Positions 38,786-49,945 of a stretch of 64,000 nucleotides of DNA are shown one piece after another. Both the position numbers and the translations under genes were made by a program. The notes below the pieces were generated by a model. The model was not told the origin of the DNA. It did no database searches and was given only the letters and a program-made list of their open reading frames with translations. The DNA comes from Dugong dugon. Taxonomy: Eukaryota > Chordata > Mammalia > Sirenia > Dugongidae. The stretch covers positions 65,878,734-65,942,733 of the forward strand of contig CM057462.1 in assembly GCA_030035585.1 (NCBI GenBank), written 5' to 3'. How positions within the stretch are numbered: the stretch's first letter is position 1; each line of letters starts with the position of its first letter.

Positions 38786-40897
38786 AACCAGTGGTTGGCT
38801 CATACCCTCACAGGAGAGGGGTCCTGCTGGCTGGGTGTGCCAATTGCCTGAATTAGCTGATTCTTTGGCAAAGTCCCCAGCCAGAGGTGCTCACTAGGAA
38901 GAGGCAAAGGAATGAGTCCCTCCAGAGACCAACACCTAGTGAGCTGTGTAGGACTCCCTGTCCTGTCCCCAGCCGTACTCCTCCTCTATGGCGGCCATCT
39001 GGACTTGATGCTTAATGCTGTCCCTCCTGCCCCCACCTACAAAGAAGAACAGCCTCTTCCCAAGAGCCCTGTGTGGTTTACCATGTGCCTGCCCACCCTT
39101 CGTGCTGTGTGTTGCTGAACAGGTGGCTTATCCTCTCTGAGCCTAGGGTGTCTCATCTGTAGGGTGAGGCCAACAACTGTACTCACTTCCTAGAGTTGTG
39201 AGAACCGAAGGAGCAAATGCATGTCAAGCCTGCTGCAGTGCTGGCCTACCAAGGGGCCTGGGGAAGAAGCATCACGTTTTCTTCCCTCCCTCCGTCAGTC
39301 CAGACTTACTGCCTCCTAGCTCCAGAGAGGTAGGAGGGGCAGACAACGGGGTCCTCATCATACAGCACTTAGAGAGCTCCGACGACATGCCCAAGGTCAC
39401 AAGTTTATGGTTGAGCTGGGACTAGAACTCAGGACTCTCAATTCCAACTTGGATTCCAGGCCCGGCCCTGCTTTAGCTTCAGCTCCAGCTTGGGGCTGGA
39501 GGAGCACCCACTCACCCCAGCACTTCCTGACACCCACTCTGCATCACACATGGGGTGGAGGTGGGAGGATGATGAATCAGGCTCTGGGTGAGACTCTCCG
39601 CTAACTCTGATAGGTGATAAACAGCCCAGGCAAGGCAAGGAGGCACGGAGGCATGGAGGCATAAGGAGCACCGTGTATCAAGAATCTAGGGTGGCTGGAG
39701 TTGAGGGTGGGGAGGTACCTGCAGGCTAGTTGGATCAGACCTCTCTCCTGGTCCCTGTGGTTATGTTTCCCAATGGCAGCTCCCATCCGAACAGTTCACA
39801 GGGCAGGCACTTAACAGCACCTTAAGCCATTCTCCAAGAAGCCTATGGTGGCTCCATTTGACAGATAGGGAGACTGAGGTCAGAGTAGCTTCTGCTATGT
39901 CCTCTGTCTACCAGGACACACTTTGGGACTTGGGCCTTTACTCATGTCCAGTCCTCACACCTGGATGCCATCCCCAGGCTGACCCACACTTCACCTGAGC
40001 AGCTCAGCAGTGACCATCCAAAACCTCCATGTCTATGTTGCATGCTCCACGTTGGCCCAGATTTCAAATCCCAAACTGTGTGCAGGTCTCCTCTCCACAA
40101 GGCCAGACCAGGCACGAGATAGGGGCCACAGCTGCTTGCTCATCTCCCACCCCACCCCGACCATGCAGTGCTGTATGTACCTTTTGCAATGTGTGCTCAG
40201 AAGCCTAGTCTCATTTAATCCTTGCGCACCTCTGAGGCTGGGATTATTCTCCCCATTCTATGGAAGAAGGCACTGAGGCCTAATAGATGTTCAGTGACCC
40301 CCTCTGAATCCACAGCGACAGTGTTAGGACAGGTATGGGACTCTGCTCGTGTTCCACTAAGGGTCAAGTGCTTGGCCAGACCGAGCCTGGGGAGGGCAAG
40401 GGCCTAGGACAGGACAGGATGGGCATCCTTTCCCCACCAGTTACTGGAGTGTGACTTGGAGGAGTAATTCGCTATCTGGGTTCCAGTTTCCTGACCTCTG
40501 GAACGGGGATAAAACTACCCAGAGGAGCTGTTAACAGGACTAGAGAGTGATTAAAGGAGAGGCTGGAAGAGAAAGTGCACCTACTGAGCACTCCCTGTTG
40601 GTTCTCATCATGCCTGCACACAGTAGGCACTCAGCAAGTACTGACTTGATCATAAAGTCAGCAGGACTCCTGACTCTGCACTTCTAACAGCAGAGTTGGC
40701 ATAAAAAATTGGGCAAGGATGATTAAGGGACTCAAGAGGATTACTTAGTAATCAGCTAAATCACTTAAGCTGCCTGGGAAAAGACAAGGATCAGACTGTT
40801 CCTTAATTTATTTAACAAATGACCACTGAATGCTTAGCAGAGCTGGACTGATGATGATGATGATGGGCAGCTCTCAGATCTTGAGAATCTACCCTGC
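38786..40897. other. intergenic, mostly unique; scattered MIRs
   Basis: Diverged MIR pieces are visible at about 39110-39230 (sense), 39335-39450, 39790-39950 and 40190-40330 (antisense) and 40430-40640 (sense). The rest is unique. No exon, promoter or RNA gene is recognised. Confidence 0.5.
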
Positions 40898-41306
40898 ATG
40901 CTGTTGAGTTGATTCTGACTCATAGCAACCCTATATGGCAGAGTAGAACTGTCCCATAGGGTTTCCTAGGCTCTGATTTTTACAGGGCTGAGAAGCTCTG
41001 GTGGCACAGTGGCTAAGCACTCACCTGCTAACCAAAAGGTTAGTGGTTTGAACCCACCAGCTGCTCCGTAGGAGAAAGATGTGGCAGTCTGCTTCTGTAA
41101 AGATTTACAGCCTTGGAAACTCTATGGGGCAGTTCTGCCCCATCCTATAGGGTCACTATGAGTCTGAATCAACACGATGGCAATGGGTTTTGGGTTTAAT
41201 CTTTACAGGAGCAGATCGCCAGGTCTTTTCTCCCTCAGAATGGCACCTGTAGACCATTCGATAAGCAGCCAAGTGCTTAACCAATTGCGCCACTAGGGCT
41301 CCTTGT
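40898..41306 (-). mobile_element. AfroSINE, antisense, split by a second SINE
   Basis: The left part at 40898-40986 reads GTTGAGTTGATTCTGACTCA to CCTAGGCTCTGATTTTTACA. The right part at 41199-41306 resumes AATCTTTACAGGAGCAGATC and ends GCCACTAGGGCTCC. The two halves join into one SINE once 40987-41198 is removed. Confidence 0.92.
40987..41198 (+). mobile_element. AfroSINE, sense, nested in an antisense AfroSINE
   Basis: GAAGCTCTGGTGGCACAGTG begins the head and GGCAATGGGTTTTGGGTTT the tail. ATTTTTACAGG on the left and ATCTTTACAGG on the right are the target duplication. Confidence 0.92.
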
Positions 41307-41892
41307 GCCAGGTACTTTACATAGAGTCTTATCACAGCAATCCTCTAAGGCCAATATTACTTCTTAAATGCTTTTTTTTGTTGTTGTCATAATATGGAAA
41401 ATGCTTGTTGGGTCTGGGACTAGGATGAGGTGAGTGTGGCACCCAGGTCACAAAATTTAAGGAGGCACTTGCCTCATGCTAGTCGCCACCCTGGTGCTTA
41501 TGGTGGACACTGGGATGCACCACTCAGACCCTCTTTCCAGGAAATTGCTGTCCCAGCCTCCAGGGGTGCTACCTGCAGACCGTCTTCAACTGGCAGCTCC
41601 TGCGGGGACTGGCTGAGCTGCAGAGAGCCACCTGGCCCATACTAGCTCCAAAGCTCCCCCATGGGACTGGCTCAGGCTGTGGGCCTGCTTTGTGGTTTCT
41701 TCTGCTCACTCTGCTTCCCCCTCCGCCCCAGCTGCTGACCCAACGGCACTCCCTAATCAACCACTTGCAAGCTAAATGCCATCTCAGAGTCTGCTTCCAG
41801 GGGACCCAACCTGCACTGGTGTGGCTGTTGGAGTAACCCCTTTCTATCTGGTTAAAACATCACCTTCCTCAAGACTCTGGTAGGGGGGAAAA

Positions 41893-42098
41893 AAACACCT
41901 TTGCTGTCAAGTTGATTCCAACTCATGGCAACCCTGTGTGTGACAGAGTGGAACTGCTCCATAGGCTTTCTTGGCTATAATCTTTATGGACGAAGATTGC
42001 CAGGCCTTTCTTCCATAGCACTGCTGGGTGGGTTTGAACTGCCAACCTTTAGGTTAATAGTCAAGCACCAACTTTTTGTGCCACCCAGGGACCTCTAT
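41893..42098 (-). mobile_element. AfroSINE, antisense
   Basis: Body TCAAGTTGATTCCAACTCAT, GGAACTGCTCCATAGGCTTT and CCAGGCCTTTCTTCCATAGC; end GTGCCACCCAGGGACC. Confidence 0.9.
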
Positions 42099-42289
42099 AG
42101 TAGAAACCCTTCCCAAAAAGCCATTGGTCCAGGATCACAGCACTAACCAGAAACCATACTTTCTAGGGGCCATGTACTTTTCTAAACACATTACTTGCAT
42201 TAACTGGTTTAATCTCCTCAGCAACTCTAGGAGGGAGGGCCTATTGGCATCTCCATATTCTAAATGAGTTCAAAGAGAAGTTATGCTTT

Positions 42290-44157
42290 TCTTGAAAATT
42301 TACTTGGTGATGAAATCCAGTCAACCTAAAGATGATTCAAAATAAAGAACTTCAGGGAAAAAAAAGAGAAAAAAGGAGGGAAAAGTGTCTGGTCTGTGCT
42401 TCAGTTTCCAACCTTGAGGGAGCTGACTCCTGATCTCAAAGACCCAGCCCAGGCATGAGAGCAAAGTCCACAGGACTGACGGGACAACAGGTTGCTTTAG
42501 GAGGGTGGCCCCAGCAAGAGGTGAGAGACACCCCACTGGAAACACAGGAAGCTGGTAGGATTCCCAAAGGAGAGCCAAGACTCAGAAGGTGAGGTGGCTT
42601 GATTGAGGTCAGGCAAAAGCCACTGCTGAACTGGGCCCCGAGGCTGTCAGACTACAGCCATTGCTCTTTCCACAGCACTTATATGCTGACAGAAAGGACA
42701 CCCCGTCCTTCCCTCCTGCTGGTAGGGTCAGAATTCTCCCAAGAATGTCAGGGATTTCGAGACCCAAGGGGTGGCCTGCCCCAGCCTAACTTCTCCTTTG
42801 TCCACCTGCCTCTGCTGTCCAGCTTGTCAGCAGCAACTCTTGGAACAGCTCAGAAGCTGGACCCCTTTAGCTCTGGAAAGAGGCAGGTGCTGGGTTTTCA
42901 TTGTAATCCCTTCCACATGGAGAGCACGTTATCGTTACAGTCGACCAACTGCTTAGCAACCCATCCCTGAGTTTGCTCATTGCGTTACGAAGTAGCAGGG
43001 CAGGGACATTAGCCCCATTTTACTGGTGGAGAAACTGAGGCCCAGAGAGAAAGAAATTAGGGCAGTGGCAGGTCCAGGGCTATACTCCCATTCCAGTCTA
43101 GCCTCTTGGTTTCTGTCTCTGGCCTGGGGTCTTGGGCAAGACCAGGGCAAACACTGGCCTCCCTAAGCTCAGAGCTCAGTCCAGTTCTTTCCCAGATGCC
43201 TGTCTGCTTCCTACCTGCCTCCCTCCCCACCCCATCCCAGAAGGGCCTGTTATCTTAGGGAGACTTTTACTCACTTGCCAAACACCTCCTGCTGCCCATC
43301 CCCTGCCTGTCTTGGTGGCTTCAAATTCAGCTCCAACACTGTGTGCCCCAGGTGGACTCACAGCTGGTGGAAGAGTCATATCAGCAAACATGCCTGGCAC
43401 GAGAAGAAGTCCAGCCACCAGGACAGAAGATCTCAGCCCTGTGTACCCCTCCAAAGATTCCCTAGAGTCCATTCTCTTCTCTCCAGTCCCACTGCCCCAT
43501 CCTAGCTGGGGCCTTGATGTCCCTGCCTGGTCTTCTCCCAGCCTTTCTACCATACCCTGAAGCACCCAGGGATCTTTCCAGAGAGAGTCAACAGCAGAGG
43601 GTGGCCAGGAGCTCGTGCTGGTGAACAGGGCTCTGAGGCCAAATCCTGCCAGGCCTGGGCAAACTCCATGGCCCTCGTCTGTACAGTAAAGACTGTGCCT
43701 ACCCCACAAAGTTGTTGTAAAACCAGCTGACCTTTGTTGTCCATGTCTGACCTTTGTTGCTGTAACTTCCAGACACCCCATGCTTCCCTGCACCTTCCCT
43801 GTACTTGCATGCCTCTCTGCCCTTGAACAGCTTCTCGCCACTCGAATGCCACCTTCTCTGACGACTAAAAACGCATTCATTGTTCAAAGGCTCTGTTCAC
43901 CATGTCAAATGTCACCGTCTCCCTGAAGCCTGAACCTCCCCCTACCCTGTAACCAGATGAAACCACTTCCTGTTCTGGGTTTTGCCTGGTTGGCAATCCT
44001 CCTGTTTTCTAGGCCTCGTGACACTCTTCCTTCTACCAATGCTAGCTTATTTCCAGGTCTGTCACCCACCTACTCCCACCTGGACTGTGATTCCATGGGG
44101 ATGTGTACCAAGTTGGCACAGGGCCTACAACAAAGTTAGCACCGATTTGTAGAAAAA
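42290..44157. other. intergenic, mostly unique; MIR and L2 pieces
   Basis: Antisense MIR at about 42930-43080 (TGGTGGAGAAACTGAGGCCC) and a sense L2 3' piece at 43950-44130 are the only repeats I name. Antisense open frames up to 234 codons (43176-43880) have no known homologue and no splice or promoter context. Confidence 0.5.
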
Positions 44158-44160
44158 GAG

Positions 44161-44362
44161 TGTTGTTGTTAGTTGCCACCGAGTCAATTCTGACTCATGG
44201 TGACCCCATGTGTTACAGAGAACTGCTCCATAGGTTGTACTTGGCTGTAATCTTAATAGAAGCAGATCACCAGGCCTTTCCTTCTCAGTACCACTGGGTG
44301 GGTTCGAACCACCAATCTTTAGGTTAGCAGTCAAGTGCTGTTTGCACCACCTAGGGACCTAG
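44161..44362 (-). mobile_element. AfroSINE, antisense
   Basis: Tail end GTTGTTGTTAGTTGCCACCG, body TCAATTCTGACTCATGGTGA and GGTGGGTTCGAACCACCAAT, head end CACCTAGGGACC. An antisense MIR-like piece follows at 44365-44480. Confidence 0.9.
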
Positions 44363-44895
44363 AACAATAATAGCTATCATTTACTGTGCAGTGACCAGGT
44401 GACATCATGCTAAACGCTTCACGTTGCATTTAATCCTCACGATCACCCGAGGATCCTGGGGCCATCTCCCGCTGAGAAAATAGCTTTAGAAATGTGAATG
44501 GATCATGGCTTGGACAAGGGAGAGAGCCAGGTTCAAAGCCAGGTTCGTCTGAATCCTCAGGGACCACCCCCAGCTCCCATCTGGCCCTCAAGTAGACAGG
44601 TGAAGGCAGCCCAGCCAAGCCCCCCCCCATTCCCAGAGCTGAGAGGTCCAACGGCTGTGCCCTTGTGTTACCGGGCCCCCTGTGGCAGCCTCTGCCTTCC
44701 AGGTCATGACATAACAATTGCATAACTCAAGTTATTTTCGAAACAAACGGTCAGTTTCCTCTCCTGGGCACTGCCAGGGGCTGTGGTCCCCATCCCACCC
44801 AGGGTCCCCAACAGCCTCAGAACTTGGGAATCTAAGGACATTTGGAGGTGGAGGTAACATGGAAATGAAGACGCAAGACTGTAAAGCGACCCAGT

Positions 44896-44901
44896 TTTAT
44901 T
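44896..44901 (-). terminator. CITED4: CITED4 polyadenylation signal (AATAAA)
   Basis: TTTATT on the plus strand is AATAAA on the gene strand, about 530 bp after the stop codon. It is the first canonical signal downstream of the gene. Confidence 0.7.
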
Positions 44902-45431
44902 TTGGTTTTGGAGGCCTGAGGGAGGCAGGTGGGGCATTCCTCCACCCCGCAGGAGTTAGGGCTGTACGATCTTCCCCTCCCCATGGCAGAAGGCCCAGAG
45001 ATGGCAGGGCCCAGGCAGCGGGGGTGGGGTCGGGTGGGGGCTCAGTGGATGATGGCTCCGGGAACTCAGTCCCGGCAGTGGTTCCGCGAGGAGAGAGGGA
45101 GAATCAGGCAGAGGCCTGGAATGGCTCAGATATAGGGAGAGGAGGAGTTCGAGGGAACAGAGAGGGCACAGAACCCAAGAACGGTGACTCCGAGAGCTGG
45201 TCCAGTCCCCTTCACTTTACCGCTGAGGCGGCGGGTCAGAGAGGTGAAGCCAAACTGTCATCCTGCAGAGGATGGACTGACTCCAGGCGTCCCACCGGGT
45301 CTCGGGCTCTGTGCACAAACCGCTGCCCCCACCCTCACGGAGGGTGCGTGCGGGGCCCAGTCTCTCGGTGCAGAGTCCGAGGGGCAGACAGGCCCCCTTC
45401 TCTTGGGCACGCCAGGCAGGGCTTGCCGAGC

Positions 45432-45980
45432 TCAGCAGCTCACGGAGCCGGCGGGCGGCGCGGATCCCAAGTCCGAGAAGCAGTCGAACTCGCTCTGGCC
45501 CAGGAAGAGCTCGGGTAGTTCGCGCACGCGGTGCAGCCCAAGCTCGAGCTCCAGCGACGTCAGCGCCTCCTCGTCGATGAGTTCGGCGTCCATGCCCACC
45601 AGGGTGTGCGCGGGCGGCGGCGGGACTGGGGCGCCAGGCGCCGGCTGCAGGCCCAGGGGGTCTCTCAGGGCGCTGGGGGGCGCGGGCGCGCGGCCCGGGT
45701 ATAGAGTCGCCACGGGCTGCAGGTGCGCGCTGCCGGCGCCGGGCTGCACGGCCGGGAAGGGCTGGAAGGGCGGCGGCGGCCGGAAGGCCCCGTACGCCAG
45801 GGCTCCCAGTGGGGGCGGCGGCGGCCCAAGCGGAGCCCCCTGAGGCCGCAGCCCGCTGTCCAGGCCCGGGCCCGCGTACGGCTGCAGAGTCCAGAGCGCG
45901 TGAGGGCTGTGGGCGGGCGCGGCGGGTGGTGGCCTCTGCATCAGGCGGTAGCCCTCAGCGAGCATCAGGTGGTCGGTCAT
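45432..45980 (-). CDS. CITED4: CITED4, CBP/p300-interacting transactivator
   Basis: A single-exon, 182-codon frame, against 184 in human as I remember. It begins [18 protein letters not shown], the conserved CITED N-terminus, and ends [13 protein letters not shown]. The middle (about residues 20-125) is rich in Pro, Ala and Gly and poorly conserved. Residues about 130-172 are the acidic/hydrophobic transactivation domain, with [20 protein letters not shown] and [15 protein letters not shown]. In this family that domain binds the CH1/TAZ1 domain of CBP and p300 in the nucleus. There it coactivates TFAP2 factors and competes with HIF-1 alpha. No zinc finger or DNA-binding domain is seen, as expected of a coactivator. 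The start codon is the only Met before the conserved N-terminus and the upstream sequence is a promoter. Codons are very GC-rich because the gene lies within a CpG island. The frame is intact. Confidence 0.97.
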   Translation of the reverse strand: MTDHLMLAEGYRLMQRPPPAAPAHSPHALWTLQPYAGPGLDSGLRPQGAPLGPPPPPLGALAYGAFRPPPPFQPFPAVQPGAGSAHLQPVATLYPGRAPAPPSALRDPLGLQPAPGAPVPPPPAHTLVGMDAELIDEEALTSLELELGLHRVRELPELFLGQSEFDCFSDLGSAPPAGSVSC

Positions 45981-46241
45981 GGAGGCGGGCGATGGTCAGT
46001 GCGGGCGGCCCCAGCCGGGGCCAGCTGCTCTTCTGCGGCGAGGACCTCTTGGCTGCGCGCCTTCCCCACAGCCTAGCCGGGCGAAGGAAAACTGGACCCG
46101 ACCCGTGCCCCTGCCAGCACAGGACGCACCGGCTCCGCACTCCTGCACGCCCCGAGACCGCAGCTCTTGCGGGCAAGCGCTCTGCACACGGAGCGGGGGG
46201 GATTTCGAGACCTCGGCGCCGCGCGGGGGAATCAACACCGT

Positions 46242-46247
46242 CTTATA
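46242..46247 (-). promoter_or_regulatory. CITED4: CITED4 TATA box (TATAAG on minus strand)
   Basis: The plus strand reads CTTATA, so the minus strand reads TATAAG within GAGTATAAGACG. It lies 262 bp upstream of the start codon and about 35 bp downstream of a CCAAT box, a standard core-promoter spacing. TATA boxes are uncommon inside CpG islands and suit an inducible gene. Confidence 0.65.
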
Positions 46248-46263
46248 CTCAGAGGCGGGGCGG

Positions 46264-46273
46264 CCCCGCCCCC
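46264..46273 (-). promoter_or_regulatory. CITED4: GC box in the CITED4 promoter
   Basis: CCCCGCCCCC on the plus strand, GGGGGCGGGG on the gene strand, an Sp1/KLF-type site between the TATA and CCAAT boxes. Other similar motifs lie at 46253-46260 and about 46325-46350. Confidence 0.55.
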
Positions 46274-46281
46274 GAGCGCGC

Positions 46282-46286
46282 ATTGG
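46282..46286 (-). promoter_or_regulatory. CITED4: CCAAT box of the CITED4 promoter
   Basis: CGCATTGGCTAG on the plus strand gives CTAGCCAATGCG on the gene strand, an NF-Y type site about 65-70 bp upstream of the inferred start, the usual position. Confidence 0.6.
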
Positions 46287-46459
46287 CTAGATGAAGCCGC
46301 CTCTGGGCGGGCCGCGACGCGCCACGCCCCCTCCAGGTCTCAGCCCCGCCCACTGTCGGAGCTCCGCCTCTTGGGCCCCAGACGAAGCACCCGGCTGTGC
46401 GCTCCGCCAGGGCGGCGGGATGTTTGGCACTTTCTAAGGGGGCTACATCAGGCGGTCAG

Positions 46460-48240
46460 GGGTGCAGACTCACCGCTGTGCTGAGGCCAGGCTTGAACTG
46501 ACCGGAGGTAGGTGGGAGGCCCAGAGGGTTACCCGCCCCCAGAGCTGCAGGAGGTCAGGCCCAACCTCTTAGTTTTCTAGATGGGAACCGAGAATCAGTG
46601 TGCGGAGGGCTTTCCTGGGAATATTCCGCGAGGCATTGGCAGAAGCAGGACTTGTGATTGCCACCTCTACACAGGACAAAAGTACCTTAACAGGCAGTGT
46701 CCCCGCTGGTCAGCTGTCGGTCCCCATCACCCCTGGGTTTGTCAGTTGTTCCTCCTGTGCCTCCCACCGCATTTTGTCTGTTGAAGCATGTACTGAGTTG
46801 TTATTAAAGTAGTTTATGAGCATCCCTCCTGAAGGACTTGTTCATCCTAGCATCTCCAGCACTTGGCTCAGAGCCTCGCCCAGAGCAGGCTTTTTGGTCA
46901 AAGTTGGGTGAATGAACAAATAATTGAATGAACTGCAACTCATTCACCTGAGCTTCAGTTTCTTCATCTGTAAAATGGGGAAAACAGCAGCAGTGGACCC
47001 ACTGGGTTGTTGCGCGCACTGCCTGACACAGAGTAGGTTCTCAAAAATGCACCTCAAATGAATGAAAGGCTGGATTTAGTTCTGTCCCTAGAGACCTTCA
47101 GATTGGAGGATGTGACACCTTCCCCTGTTAACAATAATAGTAATAACTGGGACTTTTACAGTGCTTAAAGGCAGCTATTCTAAATCCTACGGAGCACAGT
47201 TGTGTTCCAACACACATGGAATCACCATGAATTTGAATCAACATCAACTGGTTTACATTCTACAAGCATTTTATCAGGGGGCAGGACATGGACTAATCAG
47301 CCCCTTTTTGCAGATAAGCAGACTAAGGCACAAAAGGGAAAGTGGTTTTCTTGGGATCACACACAGTCAGATTTAGCATTTAAGGAAACGTGAGTTTCCT
47401 TAAAGCAGCTGGAGCCTCTCCCCAGGGTCAGGAGAACGCCTCCCTGAACCTTGCGCTCCACACGTTTGCGGCCCTCTCCCTCCCTCCTCTGGCTCCCCTC
47501 CCCCAGTAGTGGCCTTGGGACTACTTGGAACTTGGGTTTATCAAGTCTGTGCCGGGTGGGGAACCCTAGAGTAAGAGTCTAGAGGCCCAAATTGTAGTCA
47601 TAACTCCGCCACCCACAGGCAGTGTGACCATTTGGGGCGGGGGCTGTCACTTGTTTCCCCAGGGCCTCAGCTTTCAGCTCTATGAACGGAAGATGGTGAT
47701 CCCCGCCTAGCCACCCAGACAGCTTGTGGGAAGGTCACAAGTGACCATGGGTGTGATAGCATTTTGGCAAAGTGTGAAAGCTGTACTCCAGAACTGATTC
47801 TCCTGGATCCTCCTCCAATTAAAGTTTCACATAGCAGTTTCCAAACGTGGCAGCATCTCAGACTCCTCTGGAGCTGGTGTGTGTGGGGTGGGGGGATGTG
47901 GGGGTGTGGAAGAGTGGGGGGGGGCAGGGGGGAAGCTTGGAATACAGAATCTCCAGCCTCGACCCAAACCTCCTGACATAGACTCTCTGAGGGTATTTCA
48001 TAAGAATCTGTGTTTTAAAAAGCACTCTGTCATTTTAACTCAGCTCGTCTGAGGACACCAGTCTGAGTCTCGAAACCATGTGTCACCAGCTTTCCTTTAA
48101 AAAACTGTGTGTGAAAAAGTTATTTAGTCAACAAATACTTATTGAGCACCTCGTGTACAGCCACCACAGGTCTGTCAGGGGAGGCTTAGGTGTTGCTATG
48201 ATGCTGAAGAGATTTTAGCAGAGTGTCCAGCCTGAGATGA
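46460..48240. other. intergenic upstream of CITED4; MIR, MER5-like and SINE pieces
   Basis: Visible pieces are a sense MIR/L2-like stretch at 46850-47060, an antisense MIR at 47100-47390 split by a short AfroSINE fragment (47171-47262), a sense MIR at 47575-47720, a MER5-like element at about 47835-48035 and a G-rich run at 47880-47935. No gene is seen. Confidence 0.5.
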
Positions 48241-48242
48241 GC

Positions 48243-48422
48243 TAGGAAGAAAGGCCTGGTGACCTACTTCTGCAAATCAGCCAAAGAAAACCCTATGGAT
48301 CACAACAGTTCTACCTGCAACAAATCATGGGGAGGATGTAGGACTGGGAAGTGTTTAGTTCCCTTGTGCGTGGGGTTGCCATGAGTCAGGAGCTTACTCG
48401 ATGGCAACTAACAGCAATAACA
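48243..48422 (+). mobile_element. 5'-truncated AfroSINE with long RTE-like tail, sense
   Basis: SINE body text (AAAGGCCTGGTGACCTACTT, AAAACCCTATGGATCACAAC) is joined to GGAGGATGTAGGACTGGGAA and GTTGCCATGAGTCAGGAGCT. The second part matches the final ~100 bp of the RTE LINE at 22240 and 36590-36690 rather than the usual short SINE tail. Confidence 0.85.
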
Positions 48423-48429
48423 ACTCATT

Positions 48430-48602
48430 GATCTACTAGTGTGTTTTAAACTTTTGAAGTGAAGTAATTCTTTGAAGATCTAATGAAAGCTATAGATGTC
48501 GTGGTCACTAACTATCGTATATCAATTCAGTGGGTTAGCAGGTCCTGTGAGGAATCCAGGGACTCCTCAGTGTTCGTGGAGTCTGGGTTAAGAACCCCTG
48601 CT
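48430..48602. mobile_element. hAT-like MER fragment, unassigned
   Basis: The stretch ends TCTGGGTTAAGAACCCCTGC, a common end of hAT-type elements, and interrupts L2 text found at 48130-48170 and from 48603. Confidence 0.4.
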
Positions 48603-49059
48603 AGGCACTTGAGGTACATGAATGAATTAAACAAAGATCCCAGCCCTTGTTGGGGTTGCATTGTAGGGGACAGATAGCAAACAACAAGCTAAGTAAGTAA
48701 GTTACCCAGATGTTAGAAAGAGACAGGTACTATGGAAAAGTGGACAAATGGAGTAGGGAGAAGGAGATTGAGAGTGTAGGGGAGGAGGGGGGCAGGATGT
48801 AATACGGGACAGAATGTTGCTCAGGCCTCGGTGAGATGGCGAAGTTTGAGCAAAGATTTGAAGAAGGAGAGGGCGTTAGTCACATGATGTCTAGAGCAAG
48901 AATGGTTCAAGCAGCTGGAGCAGTGCTTCTAAAACTGTGGCACCAGGGCCCGAGGCATCAGCATCACCAGGGACCTGATTAGAAGTTCACCTTCTGGAGC
49001 CCCATGCCAGACCAACTGAATCAGAAAATGGGCTGGTGCTCAGTGATCTGTGTGTGTGT

Positions 49060-49098
49060 ACTTGTTTTTTTTAAAAAATTTTATTGTAGTAAAATATA

Positions 49099-49130
<32 letters not shown>

Positions 49131-49945
49131 CCCAACTCCTCACTTATCGACATGGTTAGATTCTAAAGACCAGGTCTTTCTGTGAAAATCGACATTGTGC
49201 AAAAATGGAAGATGACCACATCTGATCACAAAAAGGAGAATGATTATTACACAACTGCCAAATAATGTTATTACATAACTGCCAAACCACTGAGAATCAT
49301 GGCCTAGCCAAGTTGATACATAACCTTAACCCTCACAGCCAGCTGTTACTCTCATCTTGCACCTCAGCATTCATTACTGCCAGACTTATGTCATTAATGC
49401 GCACAATAGTCAGATAGTAGATTTTTTTACTATTGTTGTAAATGCGAAATGTCAGATAACGAGATAATCGGTAAGTGAGGAGTAGGTGTATGCAACAAAA
49501 CTTCTACCAATTCAACATTTTTTACATGTACAATTCAGTGACATTGATTACATTCATTATATTGTGTAACCATCACCACCATCCTTTTCCAAATTATTCC
49601 ACCACCATTAAAGAAACTCACTGCCCCCTACGTAATGACTCCCTCTTTCTCCCTCCCTCCCACCCCTGGTAACCACTGATAAGCTTTGCCTGTATCATAT
49701 AAGTGAAGTCATACAATGTTTGTCCTTTTGTCACTGACTTATTTCACTCTGCATGATGTTTTCAAGGTTCATCCATGTTGTGGCGTACATCAGGACTTCA
49801 CTTCTCTTTATAGTCGGGTGACATCCCATTGTGTGTTTGACTCACATTTTTGTTTCTCCATTCATCTGTTAATGGACATTTGGGTTGTTTCCACCTTTCG
49901 GCTATCATGAATAGTGCTGCAGTGAACGTTGGTGTACAGGTGATC
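49060..49945 (-). mobile_element. L1 3' end, antisense, split by a TA-flanked TIR element
   Basis: The poly(T)/A-rich left end (49063-49090) is the tail. The right part (TTTGTCCTTTTGTCACTGAC, CAAGGTTCATCCATGTTGTG, CATTTGGGTTGTTTCCACC) is the reverse complement of the L1 ORF2 end and 3' UTR. The TIR element at 49131-49490 sits close to the 3' end. Confidence 0.8.
49131..49490. mobile_element. TA-flanked ~360-bp element with terminal inverted repeats (mariner/Tigger-like MITE)
   Basis: The left end ACTCCTCACTTATCGAC and the reverse complement of the right end (ACTCCTCACTTACCGAT) match over most of 17 bases, and TA stands at each border. The interior has no reading frame. TA duplication is typical of Tc1/mariner elements. 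I cannot name the family. Confidence 0.7.

Larger units (their letters stand above)
44880..46217 (-). other. CITED4: CITED4 transcription unit (inferred span)
   Basis: The span runs from an inferred start about 30 bp downstream of the TATA box to just past the AATAAA signal on the minus strand. It would give a 5' UTR of about 237 nt and a 3' UTR of about 550 nt with no intron, in line with the single-exon human gene as I recall it. Confidence 0.7.
44950..46450. promoter_or_regulatory. CpG island covering CITED4 and its promoter
   Basis: CG dinucleotides are dense throughout, especially 45420-46400, while flanking DNA is CpG-poor. The island covers the whole coding frame and reaches about 200 bp past the TATA box. 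Long open frames on the other strand here (45184-45843, 45809-46294) come from the high GC content. Confidence 0.8.

Noticed and set aside
43176-43880. 234-codon antisense open frame between the two genes
   Set aside because: Composition is low-complexity and non-protein-like, there is no known domain, and the opposite strand is equally open in another frame.
44718-45518. 266-codon sense frame opposite CITED4 3' UTR and C-terminus
   Set aside because: A by-product of the CpG island. The conserved CITED domain is on the other strand and this frame resembles nothing.
45809-46294. open frames antisense to the CITED4 N-terminus and promoter
   Set aside because: High GC removes stops. The translation is Arg/Ala-rich filler with no conserved motif.
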